Assembly: GCA_958510825.1 (NCBI GenBank) | Contig: OY294049.1 | Span: forward strand, 20,887,536 to 20,951,535 | Length of the DNA stretch: 64,000 bases | Direction: 5' to 3' | DNA from: Brachypterus glaber | Taxonomy: Eukaryota > Arthropoda > Insecta > Coleoptera > Kateretidae | In this document: positions 44,107-54,782 of the stretch, one piece after another | How the letters are laid out: every line of letters begins with the position of its first letter | Position numbering within the stretch: the stretch's first letter is position 1 | Translations under genes and position numbers: made by a program | The notes under the pieces: model-generated | The model's input: the letters and a program-made list of their open reading frames with translations, nothing else | Told to the model about the DNA's origin: nothing | The model's database searches: none

Positions 44107-44675
44107 TAACCCTTAATTACTAACAACCCGTCTCACAGTCGCCAGCAAAACTCATTTTGCTAATATTACGGAAACCGCGCATATTTAAATATTCCCAATC
44201 CATCTAATTTCATATGAGGACGAAATACGCCTGTATTCCAGAAATTACCCCGAACCAAACCATCCAAACTTTAACATAAAACGACAAAAATTTAATTTTT
44301 GCAAGACTCTAAAAACAAACATTCCCAAGAATAGCATTTTAAGGAACCCTGTATCATCCCAAATAAAAAAAAAATTATTGAATGAAAGTTTACTTTCTTC
44401 CGTCTTTTAAAAGTCTTTTGCCCGAAGCGTTTTTGAATTATTGTGGTCACAACTTTTCCGGATACACAGACAGACCGACAGACAGGAATTTTTTTTGACG
44501 GAAATCATATTTTTGGGATATAAAACGTCCAGAAACGAATAATTTTTTTTTTGAAATTTACTTTTTTCCTTGGGGAAAATAAAATATTTATGGCTTTGGG
44601 ATGCTTTATTTAAAGACGTCTGAGGTACGGGTAATGATTATATAACAAATATTCGATGTTACTAATTAAGGGTTA
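44107..44675. mobile_element. Foldback-type element with TAACCCTTAATTA ends
   Basis: TAACCCTTAATTACTAAC at 44107-44124 pairs with GTTACTAATTAAGGGTTA at 44658-44675, 17 of 18 bases. The interior includes CAGACAGACCGACAGACAGG, the dispersed motif also seen at 14.4 kb. Only the ends are clearly complementary. Confidence 0.55.
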
Positions 44676-44985
44676 AAATATTTATCCATTTATAAGTAAA
44701 ATTAGTAGCTTATTTCAAAAATTAAACCGATGTAAAATGATATTATAATAAAAACATTAAGACTCTTGGATGTATTTCATAAACTTACTTACCTAACTTT
44801 ATAAATTTACCCTATTATTATAACTTTTTGAAACTCTCCAATCAATTAATCAATGACATCATGCAAGATTTATGAATGGTTAATCCATATTATAATAGTT
44901 GAAAGTTGGGAAGTTTGTATCTAAATTTTGACTTAATATTTCGTCGCGACTAAAACAAAGTACACGCATAAAAGGGTTTTTGTAA
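44676..44985. other. No feature seen
   Basis: AT-rich DNA; nothing assignable. Confidence 0.5.
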
Positions 44986-45285
44986 TACAGGGTGATCATT
45001 TGAAAATAATTCATAATGTAACACACCCCTCAATACCCCCCTAGTATCTGGCCCTGCTCTGATCCCCTAATCCCCAGCTACCCGAACATTGAAATCTTAA
45101 AAAGCAACCACCATCTTGTGATACGCCGTTTGAAATAGCTTAAAAATACTGCTTTTGATTTAAAAAAGTGAAATACACCAACCCGTAACTTAAGGGTTGA
45201 TGATTTTACTTCAAAACAATTGGAAAAAATATTCACAAAAAAAATATTTTAATATTTGGGGTGGAACGTTTTCAAATGATCACCC
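44986..45285. mobile_element. MITE with TACAGGGTGATCATTTGAAAA ends
   Basis: TACAGGGTGATCATTTGAAA at the left pairs with TTTCAAATGATCACCCT at the right. About 300 bp. The tip matches the TACAGGGTGATCA of 9462 and the GGATCACCCTGTA of 40193. Tc1/mariner-like by its tip. Confidence 0.75.
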
Positions 45286-45473
45286 TTTGCCTATTACAGG
45301 CTTTAATAGTATTTATTATATGAAATAATTTAAATATCTTACGCGATACAACGTTGTAGAATTAAGGAGGAACAATAGAGCCTGATCAGCGTAAAATAAC
45401 CTTGTTTTTACGTTTTTGAAACCAATGAAATAATGCATATTAGACATCAAGCATACGCATCTCGCGGATATAA

Positions 45474-45745
45474 AATACTATATTACGCACCGAGTACGCG
45501 AACCTAGCTTTTAGTGCACTCGATCTGCACTGAAATGGTTTGCGTCGAGGTGCGTATACTATTTTTCCTACGACCTTATACCTAAACATCCAAAAAACGC
45601 AAAAATTATCTTAAAATTAGTTTGTCAATTTGAGGTTATGTGTTTGACGTTTACTAATTTTCTGACAGCAGATATGTAAAATCAACCATTGTCATAGGCA
45701 ACGGGTGAGAAATAGCAACCGACTACTAACTAGGTCGTAGAAAAA
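45474..45745 (+). mobile_element. Family J bipartite element, copy 1
   Basis: A terminal palindromic module (TACTATATTACGCACCGAGT mirrored by TCGAGGTGCGTATACTATTT) is followed by TTCCTACGACCT, a 150-bp body containing TTTTCTGACAGCAGATATGT, and GGTCGTAGAAAAA. Same architecture as family I in the opposite order of reading, but different body sequence. Confidence 0.7.
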
Positions 45746-46148
45746 CAAGTTTATTTTTACGCTGTTCAACCTTTAAGTAATTATATTTTAGTCCAAAATA
45801 GTTCCCATCTGTGTGCTAATTGAAAGCGATAAAGTGTGTTGGTTTTAGAAATCAACCAATTTAGGACTAAACTTTCTAGTTTTCTGGAAGGAGATTTTTT
45901 ATTTTAAATATGTATGTTAGGCATTCGTGGTATAGTTAAAGGACCAAAGCGTAGCAAAACCTCAATTTTAAATTCACTGACATTTGAAATAATAATGTTG
46001 ATTAAATACACTCTAAAAAATAATTGGAAAAATACCAAACATATGTTTTAAATGAAGTTTTTCTCTACTTACTAATTTTACACCATTGGTAACTGACGAA
46101 TAATTTTTAATTATCACTGTGTATAATTATAGAATTATATAATTATAC
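45746..46148. other. No feature seen
   Basis: AT-rich DNA; nothing assignable. Confidence 0.5.
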
Positions 46149-47121
46149 AAGCCCACAAAAAAATTTTTTTTGTGAGTCTTGGATTTCAATATGATATTCC
46201 TATGTATTTTTTCCCGTTGAAACCGAATCCATAACCCGTTTAACCACTACACGTCAGGATTTTGACATAACCTCAAAAAACACTCGAAAAACTACTGAAA
46301 CCGCTAAAATCATCTACTCCATACCACTTTCACCCCCTTCCTCCAAATTCGTAATTTCGTAACCCCATAATACCCTCACCCCGGAATACCATTACTTCAT
46401 AACCTCAAAATCCCGTAACCTTATTAAGTAGAAAAATCTGGTTCGGCAAAACAGAACAATTACGTGAAATTTTCTTGTAGAATATAGTTATGAATAAGTA
46501 ACTGTATAACAATAAAATCCCATCACACCTCCTAACCCCTTCACTCCGTAACCCCATATATTATAACCTCTTAACCCCTTCATCCTATTCTGTGGAGAAA
46601 TCCGGTTCTCAAAATCATGAGGTTTTGTGAGTGAAGTCATGAATCAAGGTCTACTTCATTATTTTTTTAACCGGACTTCTCCACAGAATAGGATAACGGT
46701 ATTAAGGGGATATAGTATATGGGGTTACGAAGTGAAGGGATTTTGAGGTTTTGGTCTTGGAGGATTTTGGGGTTATAGAGTTACTTACCTATGACTATGT
46801 TCCACAAAAAAAAAACTGAAGAATTTTTTCTGTTTTCCCAAACTAGATTTTTCTACTTAATGAGGTTACGGCGTTTGAAGATTATGCGGCTATGGTATTA
46901 TGAGGTTAGGGGAATATGGGTTTCTGGGGTTTTAAAATTAGGTGGTATGGCATAGATGATTTTAGAGGTTTCAGTAGTTTTTCGGGTGTTTTTTGAGGTT
47001 ATGCCAAAATCCTGACGTGTAGGGGTTAAACAGGTTGCGGATTCAGTTTCAGCGGGAAAAAATACATAGGAATATCATATAGGAATCCAAGACTCAGAAA
47101 AAAAAATTTTTGGTGGGCCTG
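46149..47121. mobile_element. Nearly 1-kb palindromic element
   Basis: GCCCACAAAAAAATTTTTTT and GAGTCTTGGATT at the left pair with AATCCAAGACTC and TTTTTGGTGGGC at the right. Both arms carry a degenerate array of CGTAACCCCATAA/ATAACCTC phrases, complementary across the centre (TCCTATTCTGTGGAGAAATC against GACTTCTCCACAGAATAGGA). Arms about 470 bp. The strand bias (C-rich left, G-rich right) is striking. No coding frame. Confidence 0.85.
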
Positions 47122-47186
47122 TGTTATAATTTATTATACTATATAGTATAATAAATTATACACAGATAATACACTATACAACCATG

Positions 47187-47240
47187 CTCTAAGTGGAACT
47201 AAAACGCGCTAACCACTGCGATGCCGGGGTCGGCACGTCA
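47187..47240 (-). repeat. Possible SINE head (tRNA A-box-like), fragment
   Basis: On the minus strand GGCATCGCAGTGGTTAGCGC resembles the box A region of the SINEs at 62976 and 63583 (TAGCGTAGTGGCTAGCGC). No box B follows. Confidence 0.4.
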
Positions 47241-47546
47241 GTATAGTAAAATTTCCATACCTTAATCAAAAACTCGACTATATTTACATGCATATATCAT
47301 ACTATAAATGTTATTGAAAAATGACCAATGACCCAAATGTGTGGGTTAATTACTTCCAATGCATACATGAGATGTTATGTACCACAATTTTTTATAGACA
47401 CTGTAAAAAGCAAAACTGAATATTCAGTTACAAATGAATAAATATAACGGATAAATCGGAAGTTATTATCCTATGAAATTGTACATATTTTTTTTTAAAC
47501 ATTTCATGTCCGTCCTTAAATACTGAAGTACGTGACTTTAAAACTA

Positions 47547-48315
47547 CACTGTTAAAAATTAGTAGAATCATAGGTAAAGTGTTGCCATGCAGGTACAAGT
47601 AAAATTGACGAGATTTTAAATGTAATTTTACAATTTTATATGAATATTACATGTAATTTAGATGTAATATTCATATAAAATCGTAAAATTACATGTAAAA
47701 TCTCTTAACTTTTACTTGTCTCTGCATGGTAACAAATTACCTATGATTCTGCATGTAAATTTACATATTTATTTTTTACAATGAACTGTGGGGTTAACCG
47801 CTACCAGGAAAGTGTACAAAAGAGTTCCCCTAATGCACGAATTCCCCTGAATTCCTCATGAGTTCCCCTGAATTCCTCATGACTTCCCCTGAATTCCTTA
47901 TGACTTCCCCTGAATTCCTTGTGACTTCCTCTGAATTACTTGTGACTTCCCCTGAATTCCTTATGACTTCCTCTAAATTCTTTGTGACTTCCTCTGAATT
48001 CCTTGTAAATTCCTCTTGAATTCCCTATGCATTCTTCTGAATTCCTACTGAATTCCCGCAGGGTGTACAAAAGATTTCGCCGGCGGTTAACCCCCCACAG
48101 AGAACTCTGTAAAATTTACTAGATTTTACATGTTATTTTACATGCAATATGTATATAACATTTTAAAATCACATGTAAAATTACATGTAAAAATTGTAAA
48201 ATTACATGTAAAATTGTAAAATTACATGTAAAATCTAGTAAATTTTACATGTGATTGCATTGAGTCACATTTACGTGCAGAATCATGTGTAATTACATAT
48301 TCATTTTTTACAGTG
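47547..48315. mobile_element. MITE B inserted in MITE A
   Basis: Bounded by CACTGTTAAAAA and ATTTTTTACAGTG. The left part (47547-47787) is a palindrome: GAATCATAGGTAAAGTGTTG pairs with AAATTACCTATGATTC. The right part is rich in ACATGTAAAATTAC phrases. Carries a further insert with a minisatellite at 47790-48103. Confidence 0.75.
47846..48057 (+). repeat. 21-bp minisatellite, about ten units
   Basis: Unit CCTGAATTCCTCATGACTTC(C). Flanked by the inverted pair GGGGTTAACCGC (47792-47803) and GCGGTTAACCCC (48083-48094), and by GAACT on both sides. This suggests a small mobile unit holding the array. Confidence 0.9.
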
Positions 48316-48405
48316 TTTAGTGTTTTTAACAAAAATTAAAGTACATTTGTATAGGATCATAACTTCCCATCCATTTGTAACTGAATATTCAGTCTTTAAA
48401 GTGAC

Positions 48406-48910
48406 ATGCAACATGTCCTGTTTTCTTGCATCGTTAACAATGCCGGCATAGATTTTCCGAATTTGTACCTAAAGAACGTAATAGTCAAAATAAAAAAATG
48501 TGCCTTAAAAACAATGGTTTTAAGATGGGGTGGACTAGTGTTTCTGCGCATTCGGAGTGGAATATTCATGAGATATTACAAGTAAGGGTACTTTTGTGAA
48601 AAACGCGTCGATTTTATTGAATACAGTATCTAATAAGCTGCTTATTTCATCAAGAAAACACCCTTATTTAATGGTACCAAACTATGATTAATCTCCAGCA
48701 TTCGCTTTAAATTAAGTTACTCATTTTAAATGTTTCCTACAATTTTAATTATAAAAACTGATTACTTTTCTTGTCAAATTAGTATAGGAACAACATTTAT
48801 CTTACTTAGCTTCTGATTTTGAGTTAAATGGAATTAAACCTTAGGGTTTCTTTTTTTATTGTCATAATTAAAGTAGCCTTAAATTTAAACCTGCTCTTAT
48901 TATATATTAT
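48406..48910. other. No feature seen
   Basis: AT-rich DNA; nothing assignable. Confidence 0.5.
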
Positions 48911-49652
48911 TATGTGCGGTCCAAAAGTCACCCCCCCTTTTAACTTTTGAACGAGTTGAGATATCGACTTCAAATTTAGAACTCTTAAATGAGACAATTT
49001 AAACTATCTTTTAGCATATATTTGATATTTTCAGCTCCTAAAATGTGGGCAGGGGGGCATTGGGGGATATTTTTTTAAATGGAAGCGGGGGTCGTGTGAT
49101 ACATCATTTTAAAGCTCTATTCTCTATTTAAACTAACATTTTTAAATTCTCTAGTTAAACTAACATTTTTAAATTTTTTAAAAATGTTTTTTAAGGTTTT
49201 AATTTTTCAATTTTTTGTGCTAAAACATTCGATTTTTTAAGTTTTTTTTTTTATAAATTTTAATTTATGTCAACTAAAATTAGTTTAAAAGTATAATTAA
49301 CATTTTTTTATGATGAAATTAGGCATTTTTAAAAAATTATTTTTTTTTTTTTAGAGGAATTTTGACATTAATACCCATTTTCAACCCCATTTTAAAACCA
49401 GTTTTTTTTTTATTTAAAAATATGGAGTTAAATGGAGAATTTTATAAGCTTTAAAATGATGTATTACACGACCCCCTTTCCATTTTAAAAAATGTGCCCC
49501 CATGTCCCCTTGCCCACATTTTAAGAGCTGAAAGTATTAAATATATGCTAAAAGATAGTTTAAGCTGTCTTATTTAAAATTACCAAATTTGAAGTCGATA
49601 TCTCAACTGGTTCAAAAGTTAAGAGGGGGGGTGACTTTTTGGCCGTTCTGTA
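48911..49652. mobile_element. Family L foldback element, copy 2
   Basis: TATGTGCGGTCCAAAAGTCA at the left and GTGACTTTTTGGCCGTTCTGTA at the right (tips slightly mutated). About 742 bp, arms running to the centre near 49290. High identity to copies 1 and 3. Confidence 0.85.
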
Positions 49653-49979
49653 TAGTAGTTTTCTATATGGATTTTAGGAATAAAATAAAATAGTTTATTA
49701 TTAATCAAATAAGAAAATGAAACTTTTCCAACTCGAGATATGCCATTTGACCTCGAGGCTAGATAACGTCTCGAGAGTTGGAAATGTAATTTTCTTATGA
49801 CATTGGAATAGTATTTTATTCACAATCATATAAAACATAAAATATTAGTAACTGCATTTAATTACAATTAAACAAATGTTTGGTTATGTTGTTTTCATTA
49901 TGACAATAATGGCGCGCTATCTATGAGGTAAAATCTAAGCCAAAACAGGGTAGAAACGATCTCTTTTCTGCTCTTAGAA
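49653..49979. other. Short palindromic sequence only
   Basis: TCCAACTCGAGATATGCC and TCTCGAGAGTTGGA near 49727-49778 form an imperfect hairpin. Nothing else assignable. Confidence 0.5.
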
Positions 49980-50300
49980 ATAGTATATTACGCACCGAAT
50001 AGGGAAACCTAGTTTTCAGAACACTAGAGTGCTTATTTTTTTATAAGGCAGAGCCGAGTAAAAAAAAATCACTCGAAGGCTCTAAAATAGGTTTGCGTCG
50101 AGGTGAATATACTATTTTTTTCTACGACCTAACACATAAAAATCAAAAAAATCCAAAACTTGTTAATTTTATTTGACGTTTTGTGTTTGACTTTCACTTG
50201 TTTTCTGTCAGCAGATATGTAAAATCAGCTGTCACTTTCCGACCGCTGTCATGGCAACGAATTGTAAATAAATCTAACCACCTACTAGTTCGTAGGAAAA
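49980..50300 (+). mobile_element. Family J bipartite element, copy 2
   Basis: TAGTATATTACGCACCGAAT and GGTTTGCGTCGAGGTGAATA form the module. TTCTACGACCTAAC starts the body, with TTCTGTCAGCAGATATGTAA, and TTCGTAGGAAAA closes it. Matches 45474-45745 throughout. Confidence 0.7.
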
Positions 50301-51124
50301 GATAACTTTTCTAATTTGTTCAAAAGTGAATAAGAATAATAAACTTTTTGTAATATACAAAAAGGACTTTTTACTGTAGATACCAATAATTATGATTAAT
50401 AGTATATTGTTTATTTTTTTATTAGTTTAACATTTTATTATGAGGTTAGACCATTTTTTAATGTACATTCATACAAACATAAAATATTAGGAAAATAGTT
50501 ACATTTAAACAAATGTTTGGTTTTGTGGCTCACAATGACAGTCATAGCTTACCATTTATAATGTAAAGTCTAAAGCCAAAACAGGTTAGAAAAAAACTAC
50601 TTTCCGCTCTTGGTTAAAAAAAGTTAACTTTTCTAACTTTTTAGAAAGTATATAAAAATTATATACTTTGCAACCTTTTATAATGCTCAAAAAGGATATT
50701 TTACTGTATGAATGTGAATAAATAATATTATTACTTAAAAAAAAAACATTAATGATTTAGTAAACGTTCAGGAAAAATTCAAATTCAAAAACAAAAAAAA
50801 AAACAAAAATATAAAAATCTCAAGCTTTATTAACATAATATTAAGGAAACATTTACATATTAAAAAAATATTTTAGTAATATTCCAGGTTAAATATATTA
50901 AAAAATAATCCCAAACAAACAGGGCCTTTCGGGACAAGGCTAAATTACTCTTTGTTGGTTATCAAAGGGTTTGTATTAAAGGAAATAGTTTATATGCTTC
51001 CTATTTCTGTATATAGAAAATATTTTCTTTATTTAACTAATAAATCAGGGTAGGGGTCTATACAGCGCAGTCTTTTTTTTTTTTTGAAGAAAAAAAGATT
51101 AAATAAAACAAATAAATATTTTGC
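50301..51124. other. No feature seen
   Basis: AT-rich DNA; ACAAATGTTTGGTT-type repeats with 49860-49900 (about 50505-50525) suggest a diverged duplication. No coding signal. Confidence 0.45.
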
Positions 51125-51298
51125 AGAAAACAGTTCTGACTGATATAGATGCTGGGTTAGGGTTGTGGCCATACCTAGTTTCCTCTTAAACATTTCTGTC
51201 AGAAGTATGCAAACGCCCCTTGCAATAAAGCACGTCGTAATTTACGCACTTACAGCGAGGTCTTTGCCCCTAGAACTTCTCATTATTTCGACCGACAT
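51125..51298 (-). pseudogene. FLYWCH-type zinc-finger relic
   Basis: On the minus strand MRSSRGKDLAV opens the domain. After a frameshift the sequence reads NYDVLYCKGRLHTSDRNV, then HNPNPASISVRTVF. FLYWCH domains begin with S-x-R-G-x-x-x-L and contain C-x-x-R-x-H/x-T and a final H-x-H-x-P. Here the middle (F-L-Y-W-C part) is deleted and one of the last His residues is lost. Insect FLYWCH domains are often attached to transposase-like (MULE) genes, so a transposon origin is plausible. A 95-codon frame on the other strand is a shadow. Confidence 0.6.
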
Positions 51299-51514
51299 GA
51301 CGATCCTTTCTAAACTGATTATTAATCAGCGATTTATACAAATCAAATTAAAAAAAAAAACACACATAAAAAACTCAAACACAGATATATGGGTACATTT
51401 AGTAAACGTTCCACTTAAAATCAATAAAAATCAAAACCAAAACCAAAACTAACCTAACCAAACTGCCATCAATCCCACGAAAATACCCTTACATAAAATA
51501 AAAATAATGTAAAC

Positions 51515-51668
51515 GATTTTCGCTGTAAAAGTCATACGCGGTAAAGACCGTTCGCGTTAATGCTAATGGTTTCGCTGTAAAGGACATGCGCGATAATGGC
51601 TTGTCGCGGTAATGGACTGCGCGGTAATGTTCTTCGCGGTTGTTTTTTTGCTGTAAAGTCCGGCGCCC
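51515..51668 (+). repeat. Degenerate array of CGCGGTAATG / TTCGCTGTAAA phrases
   Basis: Nine or so 10-12 base phrases: TTCGCTGTAAAAG, ACGCGGTAAAG, TCGCGTTAATG, TTCGCTGTAAAGG, GCGCGATAATGG, TCGCGGTAATGG, GCGCGGTAATG, TTCGCGG, TTGCTGTAAAG. Ends CCGGCGCCC. Lies just beside the FLYWCH relic and may be subterminal repeats of the same element. Confidence 0.6.
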
Positions 51669-52111
51669 AATAAATCAGGACTAAATAATAAAAATTAAAT
51701 TAACAAAACTTATCAAAACAAAACTTTAATAACTATTAAGTATATTTTTATATACACACTATAATAGTATTTCTGCAGAAACGTTGAACAGTGAAACGTA
51801 AAACTGTGACAGCTATTTATACCTTTAGGTTTCAAAACTAATAAATTTTATGTTGACAAAAGAAATATCTATTTCCTTTCCAATTTGTAGACAGAGCAAA
51901 TGTAAAATATAAAAATGTAATATGCACTTCGGTTTCAACTGAAACTGATCTTTTAAAATTGTGAGCAACAATTTACTATATTACCAGAACGTAGGATGAG
52001 AAAAATAGGTTGACAAGTCTAAAGAAAACAGTTAATTTCGAAATTTTAATATATTAAATGATAAAATTAAAAATTAGAACTATGAATCTTATGTAACTGA
52101 TATTTCTATCT
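51669..52111. other. No feature seen
   Basis: AT-rich DNA; nothing assignable. Confidence 0.5.
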
Positions 52112-52861
52112 TTAATGTACCTTGGGCGAAATAATACCAAAACAATACACGGTTCACTTTTGGAGGTTTTTAGTCGGATGTCTGCGGTCTACTTTTTTTT
52201 CATATTCTGGTTACTTACACTAAAACTAAAAGTTTAAGCCTAAAAATTTAAAATTCTATCGGGCTTAACGTTTTTTATACAGGGAAATACATAAAAATCT
52301 GCTGAAAATTGACCTTTTATCTGTATACACTGGGCAATATACATTTAACCCATTAAAGTAAAAAATGTTTTTTAGCTAAACTTGATGCACTTAATCCGAA
52401 TATGACCTCAGAAGTTTCAAAAAAGTTTATATTATTTTTAAATATGTTTTTATTCCAAAAATTTTTTTGTTCCTTAGATTTTTTCGATAGGACGTACCCA
52501 ATTTTTGCAAACATCATTTTTATGTCAAACATTATTATTTTATGTTTTTTTGAGGAGGGCTTTTTGCAAAAATTCGACTTGATTTGTAATTTCTGAGGTC
52601 ATATTCAGATTAAGCGCATCCAGTTTAGTGAAAACTCATATTTTACTTTAAATGGCATAAGTCATATAATATGGGCATATATGTATTTCCCTGTATAAAA
52701 AACGTTAAGCCCGATAGAATTTTAAATTTTTGGGCTTAAACTTTTAGTTTTAGAGAAATTAACCAGAATATGAAAAAAAAAGTAGACCGCAGACATCTCA
52801 CCAAAAACCTCCAAAAGTGAACCGTATCGTTTTGGTTTTATTTCGCCCAAGGTACGTTAAA
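52112..52861. mobile_element. 750-bp foldback element
   Basis: TTAATGTACCTTGGGCGAAA at the left pairs with TTTCGCCCAAGGTACGTTAA at the right. Continuing inward, GGTTCACTTTTGGAGGTTTT, TGTCTGCGGTCTACTTTTTT and TATCGGGCTTAACGTTTTTT each have a mirrored partner. Arms run nearly to the centre. No coding frame survives. Confidence 0.85.
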
Positions 52862-53720
52862 GTCAAATTAAGCTGATCCAGACGAATCAAAGTTGAGCAA
52901 TACATTAAAAACGCGAATCCTTTACTAAACTTCCTTTTAATCTTAGTAAATGCTAAAAATATTGCAGTACACCTACAATATAAAAAAATTAAGCGCATTT
53001 AGTGTTTATTTGACTTTTTCAATACCAAGTTTGCCATGTGGCGAAAAGGATTAAAAAAAAACTATGTACAGTGGAGGAATTTTTATTATCAGATTTCATT
53101 TCATCTACACCATAAACCCCTATATATCAATTTTCACAAAAACAATGTAAACAATTAAAATTAACTACCCCCGTCCCCGGGTGGAGTAATTTTTTTTTTA
53201 TTATCAGAAACGACCTCAAAAACCCCTATATACCAACTTTCAAAGAAATATTGAAAAATAAAATAAAATTATTTCAGTTCCTTAAAATCTACAAAATTTC
53301 TACGCCGCCGTTATTTTTTTTAAATAAGAAAAATATGTGTTTGATAAAGTTCTAAAATATTACGAAAAAAAAAACTTAATTTTAAATACTTTTTTTTAGC
53401 CAGACCTGGGAGGTTAAGAACAAAATCATATAAATTATAAATAACAAGAAAAATGCTGAATAAAAAAATAATGTGATGGGCGTATTTAATAAAGTTGATA
53501 TTTGTGTACATATTATCTGGAACAAATACTAAACACATAAATTTGAATCAAGCATTATTTATGTTAAAATTATAGTTTGTTAAGCTAGGACAACGAAAAA
53601 TTGAAAAAGCAATAATTATTAGTAATAGCATGTTTTTGTTTGTAATAAAAATGATTACTACCTTTGTGTACCTTACTATCAAGTGTTTTGTCATTGTAAA
53701 CTATTTTATTTTAAAAAAAC
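52862..53720. other. No feature seen
   Basis: AT-rich DNA. AACCCCTATATA(T/C)CAA occurs twice (about 53121 and 53222) as an imperfect direct repeat. Confidence 0.45.
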
Positions 53721-53735
53721 AAGCCGTGAAGATAT

Positions 53736-54109
53736 AGACCAAGCAACAAGGACGTACCTCAAGTTAGACCCATTTTGAGTTATACTCATAGGTAAACGCC
53801 TTGAAAAAAGACACACATGGTGGTACTACTCAGATTTCTCCACAGACCATTTTAACCAAAAGTTTACCTAAAAACACTAAAGTAAAAAATTTTAAACTTG
53901 AATATTATCAGAAACAAACAATAAATAAACAATAAATACTTATACAGTTAAATAGAGAATTTTATTAGCTTTCAAATGACGTATCGCATGGCTTCCACTT
54001 CCACTTCAATCATTTACCCACCCTTAAATAACAAAAAAAATATTTTAGAAATTTAGCTGTCGTGAAAAATGACAATATATGAGTTACGGCTTTGTTGCTT
54101 GGGGGTATC
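53736..54109. mobile_element. 374-bp MITE with GATAT target duplication
   Basis: Flanked by GATAT at 53731-53735 and 54110-54114. The interrupted sequence AAGCCGTGAAGATATGTAATG is intact at 63892. Ends are complementary (ACC AAGCAACAAGGACGTA against TACGGCTTTGTTGCTTGGG). No coding frame. Superfamily not assigned. Confidence 0.75.
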
Positions 54110-54200
54110 GATATGTAATGCTACGCATTCCATTATATACACAGTAAATGGTATATTGCATTTTCCCAAATACAAAAAAAAATCAAAATAAAAGTCAAAA
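54110..54200 (+). repeat. AAGCCGTGAAGATATG repeat, right part
   Basis: GATATGTAATGCTACGCATT, ATTATATACACAGTAAATGG and TATTGCATTTTC match 63898-63965. The left part lies at 53721-53735. Confidence 0.7.
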
Positions 54201-54782
54201 AAATTTCGAATTTTTTTTGTTTTCTTTCTGCAAAAAAACGAAAAGTGTGAGTTTTTTTTTTAATGATAGTTTTCCATTTTTTAAAAAAAGTTTCAGCCCA
54301 TATTTTTTTTGTTTTTGGGGGGAATACTTTCAAAATTGGTAGACTTGATCCTTAACTGATAATAAAAAAATTAATTTTCCCGAAAAAAGTAAATCGGAAT
54401 TTTCTTTCAGCTTTTTTCAATTTTTTTAAAAGTTTAACCCCCCATGACTTTTTTGTTTTGGGGGATTACTTTCAAAAACAATAGGGATCTTCCTCTTATA
54501 GAACTTGATTTTTCCTGAAAATTTCGAGTCGATCGGATCATTTGTTCTTGAGTTATCGTGTCTACAAAAATCGTGATATCGGACAGATGGACAAAAAAAA
54601 CGAAAATTTATTATTTTTTCATGTGGATAATATAATAATTAGGTATTTTAGTTTATCTTTCCTTTTGGTCAATAAAACCAGGTTAAATTTTAGTTTTTTT
54701 CTCAAGTTATTTCTGTCAACAACGATATATTACAATACAATGAGGGATCGTTAACGTGGTAAATACCAAACGTTTTTGTTTA
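54201..54782. other. Dispersed repeat with two 145-bp direct units
   Basis: GTTTTTGGGGGGAATACTTT at about 54310 and GTTTTGGGGGATTACTTTCA at about 54454 begin similar stretches. GAGTTATCGTG...GATATCGGACAGATGG at 54550-54590 resembles the motif at 14.4 and 44.5 kb. No coding gene. Confidence 0.4.

Larger units (their letters stand above)
47399..48405 (+). mobile_element. MITE A, copy 4, split by MITE B
   Basis: CACTGTAAAAAGCAAAACTG starts the left part (47399-47546; TTTCATGTCCGTCCTTAAAT). The right part (48316-48405) resumes at TTTAGTGTTTTTAACAAAAA and ends near CTGAATATTCAG. The break falls exactly within the AAACTTTAGTGTTTTT site seen whole at 39200. Confidence 0.8.

Noticed and set aside
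46149..47121. Interstitial telomere-like C-rich repeats
   Set aside because: TAACCCC phrases are irregular and symmetric across a palindrome; no regular telomere unit is present.
51165..51452. 95-codon plus-strand frame
   Set aside because: It is antisense to the FLYWCH relic, and its tail is a low-complexity AAC/AAA run.
52798..52998. 66-codon minus-strand frame
   Set aside because: It starts in the right arm of the 52.1-52.9-kb foldback and has no homology that I can see.
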